From Candidatus Gottesmanbacteria bacterium RBG_16_37_8 (lineage in GTDB: Bacteria > Patescibacteriota > Microgenomatia > 2-02-FULL-39-11), in NCBI GenBank assembly GCA_001779055.1, contig MFJA01000012.1, positions 26,309-39,833 on the forward strand: a DNA stretch of 13,525 nt, read 5' to 3'. The notes beneath the pieces were generated by a model. The model saw only the letters and a list, made by a program, of their open reading frames with translations, was not told the origin of the DNA and did not search any database. Of the stretch, positions 12,269 to 13,525 are shown in pieces. Positions within the stretch are counted from its first letter, which is position 1. Each line of letters starts with the position of its first letter. The translations under genes and the position numbers were made by a program.

Positions 12269-12507
12269 TTCTATCGTATAAACCTCAAGCGGTTAAGCAA
12301 TTAAAGAAACTCCCACAGAGTGAAAAGAAAAAGATAATAAGAAAACTGGAACTTTTAGCAACAGACCCATTTGCTGGAAAAATATTGAAAGGGGAGCTTG
12401 AAGGACTTTTCTCGATGCGTGCCTGGCCATACAGAATTGTTTACGAGATCAGGAAGAAATCAGTAATAATTTATTCCATCGCCCAAAGACAGGGGGTGTA
12501 TAGATAA
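12265..12507 (+). CDS. RelE/YoeB-like toxin
   Basis: An 80-residue RelE-superfamily protein: MILSYKPQAVKQLKKLPQSEKKKIIRKLELLATDP is the strand-helix-helix opening, then GELEGLFSMRAWPYRIVYEIRKKSVIIYSIAQRQGVYR provides the strand core and the typical basic and aromatic end (Arg52, Arg57, Tyr79). It is expected to cut mRNA in the ribosome. It overlaps the antitoxin stop by four bases. Its last 13 residues are repeated exactly, from a different nucleotide sequence, in a remnant after vapC. Confidence 0.88.
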   Translation: MILSYKPQAVKQLKKLPQSEKKKIIRKLELLATDPFAGKILKGELEGLFSMRAWPYRIVYEIRKKSVIIYSIAQRQGVYR

Positions 12508-12591
12508 GAAATTAAAGGTTACATCCTTAACTATCAAGCTATTCCACTTCGGGAGGGGGAGAATATATAAATATAAAAGAAATGTTACCTC

Positions 12592-12620
12592 TTGTAAAAA
12601 ACTGAAATTCAGTATAGAAT
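12592..12620 (+). promoter_or_regulatory. Promoter and palindromic operator of the vapBC module
   Basis: TTGTAA (12592-12597) and TAGAAT (12615-12620) are 17 bp apart, with the 13-bp perfect palindrome ACTGAA-A-TTCAGT (12601-12613) in the spacer. The predicted start falls at about 12627-12628, the second of two in-frame ATG codons, which supports a leaderless start there. Confidence 0.55.
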
Positions 12621-12627
12621 GAATTCC

Positions 12628-12900
12628 ATGACTAATCAAGTAAAGTATGTTAAATCTTTCAGCAAAGGACAGATTACAATTCCTAAAGAATTTAGGGAAG
12701 TTTTTGGTATGACAGACGAGTTCTGGCTTAGGTTGTATATCAAAGAGGGAAAAATTATTGCTGAACCAGTTGAGAGAGAGAAAAATAAGAAGGAATATAG
12801 AGATAAACTTTTGAAAATAAAAGGTAAGTGGCTTTCACTTCATGAAATTATTAAAAATAGGCAACAGGTAGAAAAGCAAATCGCTAAGCGTTTATTATGA
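12628..12900 (+). CDS. AbrB/MazE-type antitoxin (VapB-like)
   Basis: A 90-residue protein whose first half is a swapped-hairpin AbrB/SpoVT domain: VKYVKSFSKGQITIPKEFREVFGM followed by the strands FWLRLYIKEGKIIAEPV. The C-terminal half is charged and helical, as needed to bind a PIN toxin. The ATG at 12628 is preferred over 12619 because the -10 TAGAAT ends at 12620, which places the transcription start at 12628; the earlier ATG overlaps the -10. The vapC gene starts in the overlapping ATGA at its end. AbrB-type antitoxins bind palindromes, and ACTGAA-A-TTCAGT upstream is a likely site. Confidence 0.85.
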   Translation: MTNQVKYVKSFSKGQITIPKEFREVFGMTDEFWLRLYIKEGKIIAEPVEREKNKKEYRDKLLKIKGKWLSLHEIIKNRQQVEKQIAKRLL

Positions 12901-13289
12901 GAAAGCTTCTTTTGGATACCTCAATTATCATTGATTTTCTAAGGCATAAGGATAAAGAAGAAACTCATCTCTATAAACTTTCAGAAGAAGACCTCTATAT
13001 GTCAATTATCACGCACACAGAGCTCTATGCAGGCAAAAGTGTGTGGGAGAAAAAAACCGCCAGGAAAGAATTAGAAGAGCTCTTTTCTGGTATTGACATT
13101 TTACCTTTAAACCAAGAGATTTCCATACTTGCCGGTCAGATAAAAGCATTTCATCAAAATCTTACTCTTTTGGATTGCCTTATTGCGGCAACTGCAGTTT
13201 ACTTCAAATTAGACTTGGTTACTTTCAATACCAAAGATTTTGGCGTTCTTAAGGAGGTAAGACTTTTCAAAGAAAACCTCGTCTCTTAG
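12897..13289 (+). CDS. vapC: VapC-type PIN-domain ribonuclease toxin
   Basis: A 130-residue PIN-domain protein of typical VapC length. Acidic residues are in place: Asp7 (LLLDTSIIIDFL), Glu42 (THTELYAGK), Asp93 (TLLDCLIAATA) and Asp114 (TFNTKDF), the Mg2+-binding set of a tRNA- or rRNA-cutting VapC. It begins at the ATGA overlap with the AbrB-type antitoxin, so the pair forms one operon. Immediately after its TAG stop, in the same frame, is the intact C-terminal end of a RelE toxin that does not belong to it. Confidence 0.9.
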   Translation: MRKLLLDTSIIIDFLRHKDKEETHLYKLSEEDLYMSIITHTELYAGKSVWEKKTARKELEELFSGIDILPLNQEISILAGQIKAFHQNLTLLDCLIAATAVYFKLDLVTFNTKDFGVLKEVRLFKENLVS

Positions 13290-13331
13290 ATAATTTATTC
13301 CATCGCCCAGCGGCAAGGAGTATATAGATGA
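13290..13331 (+). pseudogene. RelE toxin 3'-end remnant (last 13 codons and stop)
   Basis: Directly after the vapC stop, 14 codons read IIYSIAQRQGVYR and TGA, the same peptide as the end of the RelE toxin at 12466-12507. The first 20 bases are identical to that gene; five later codons and the stop differ only synonymously. There is no start or upstream toxin sequence, so this is a leftover of a second relE gene whose front part is missing and has apparently been replaced by vapBC. Confidence 0.8.
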
Positions 13332-13355
13332 GTTGTTATTGGAGAGAGTTTGGGG

Positions 13356-13525
13356 TTATTGAGGATTAACGGAATCGAAAGTTCCGCCTTCTGAGGTTCC
13401 TTCTCCTGGCTCGATAAATCCTGTGGGAGATCGAGGCAAAAGATTGTCTTTTAGAAAATCAATTATTCTGAAAAAGACAGGTCGGGTCAAAACCCAACCT
13501 TTTTTGGCCGGCGGACAAGGATCTT
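13356..13525 (-). CDS. Possible C-terminal end of a minus-strand gene, partial
   Basis: An open frame enters from the right edge and runs 56 codons to a TAA at 13356-13358. The peptide includes KKGWVLTRPVFFRIIDFLKD and ends in a Gly/Glu/Ser-rich tail (FIEPGEGTSEGGTFDSVNPQ). It matches no family I recognise. A bidirectional terminator-like hairpin sits inside it at 13479-13505, and two further hairpins lie closer to its end, which argues for non-coding sequence instead. Both readings remain open. Confidence 0.3.
   Translation of the reverse strand, partial: DPCPPAKKGWVLTRPVFFRIIDFLKDNLLPRSPTGFIEPGEGTSEGGTFDSVNPQ
13479..13505. terminator. Intrinsic terminator-like hairpin with U tract, possibly bidirectional
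   Basis: AGGTCGGGT (13479-13487), loop CAAA, ACCCAACCT (13492-13500), then five further T to 13505. On the plus strand one C-A mismatch sits mid-stem; on the minus strand that position is a U-G pair and a TCTTTTT tract follows within three bases. It could end the plus-strand vapBC transcript and/or a minus-strand transcript entering from the right. Confidence 0.6.

Noticed and set aside
1..13525. CRISPR array, tRNA or rRNA gene, transposase, recoded TGA
   Set aside because: No regular spaced repeats, no cloverleaf or rRNA signatures and no transposase motifs were seen; TGA ends many genes in good context.

Overview
This looks like chromosomal sequence from an uncultivated, small-genome bacterium, most likely Candidate Phyla Radiation (Microgenomates-like). 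The clues are AT-rich genes packed with 1-50 base gaps or 4-base ATGA overlaps, mostly weak or absent Shine-Dalgarno sites, a membrane-anchored protein with the 'W..YND..FNYTFRYPPDW' (PsbP-like) motif common in these lineages, an archaeal-type ribose-1,5-bisphosphate isomerase homologue, and many toxin-antitoxin (TA) pairs. TGA acts as a stop in many genes, so this is not a TGA-recoding lineage. The assignment is inference from gene content, not from a marker gene.

Layout. At the left edge, on the minus strand and running off the window, is a large HMA - TauE/SafE-type membrane - cupredoxin fusion (1-1745). After a 220-base regulatory spacer come a Phd-like/PIN TA pair (1966-2632), a minus-strand YHS-domain metal protein (2694-2879), a PsbP-like anchored protein (2926-3864) and a Phd/RelE pair (3952-4475). 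The centre, 4495-10497, is one minus-strand copper cluster. Read in its own direction it encodes CsoR, a membrane-anchored cupredoxin, the Cu+ ATPase CopA, an OmpR/CusR-type response regulator, a CusS-type histidine kinase, a DUF2933-like membrane peptide, a rhodanese and a Cys-rich zinc-ribbon protein. To its right are an eIF2B/R15P-isomerase-family enzyme (minus) and a membrane protein (plus) whose start codons overlap at one CATG, then a third Phd/RelE pair, an AbrB-type/PIN (VapBC) pair, an intact 13-codon tail of a lost RelE gene, and a short structured or weakly coding right edge.

How it works together. CsoR probably senses cytoplasmic Cu(I) through its Cys31-His56-Cys60 set and represses its own promoter (TTGACA-N17-TATATT with a TATCCCC/GGGGATA operator). 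The CusRS-like pair would add envelope copper sensing. CopA exports Cu(I). The cupredoxin, the HMA-TauE-cupredoxin fusion and perhaps the YHS protein bind or hand over copper at the membrane. The rhodanese, DUF2933 and zinc-ribbon proteins are frequent companions of such clusters, but their roles are not known from sequence.

Most unusual features. The four TA operons share one promoter plan: a -35 box (perfect TTGACA in three), a 16-17 bp spacer, and repeats or a palindrome over the spacer and -10. They also have a start codon at or within a few bases of the predicted transcription start, so they look leaderless. A RelE C-terminal remnant directly after vapC shows that TA modules have replaced each other here. 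A dispersed palindromic repeat is inserted in frame in copA. A canonical promoter fires antisense to the YHS gene. No rRNA, tRNA, CRISPR array or transposase gene was seen, and no stretch over 300 bases lacks a gene.
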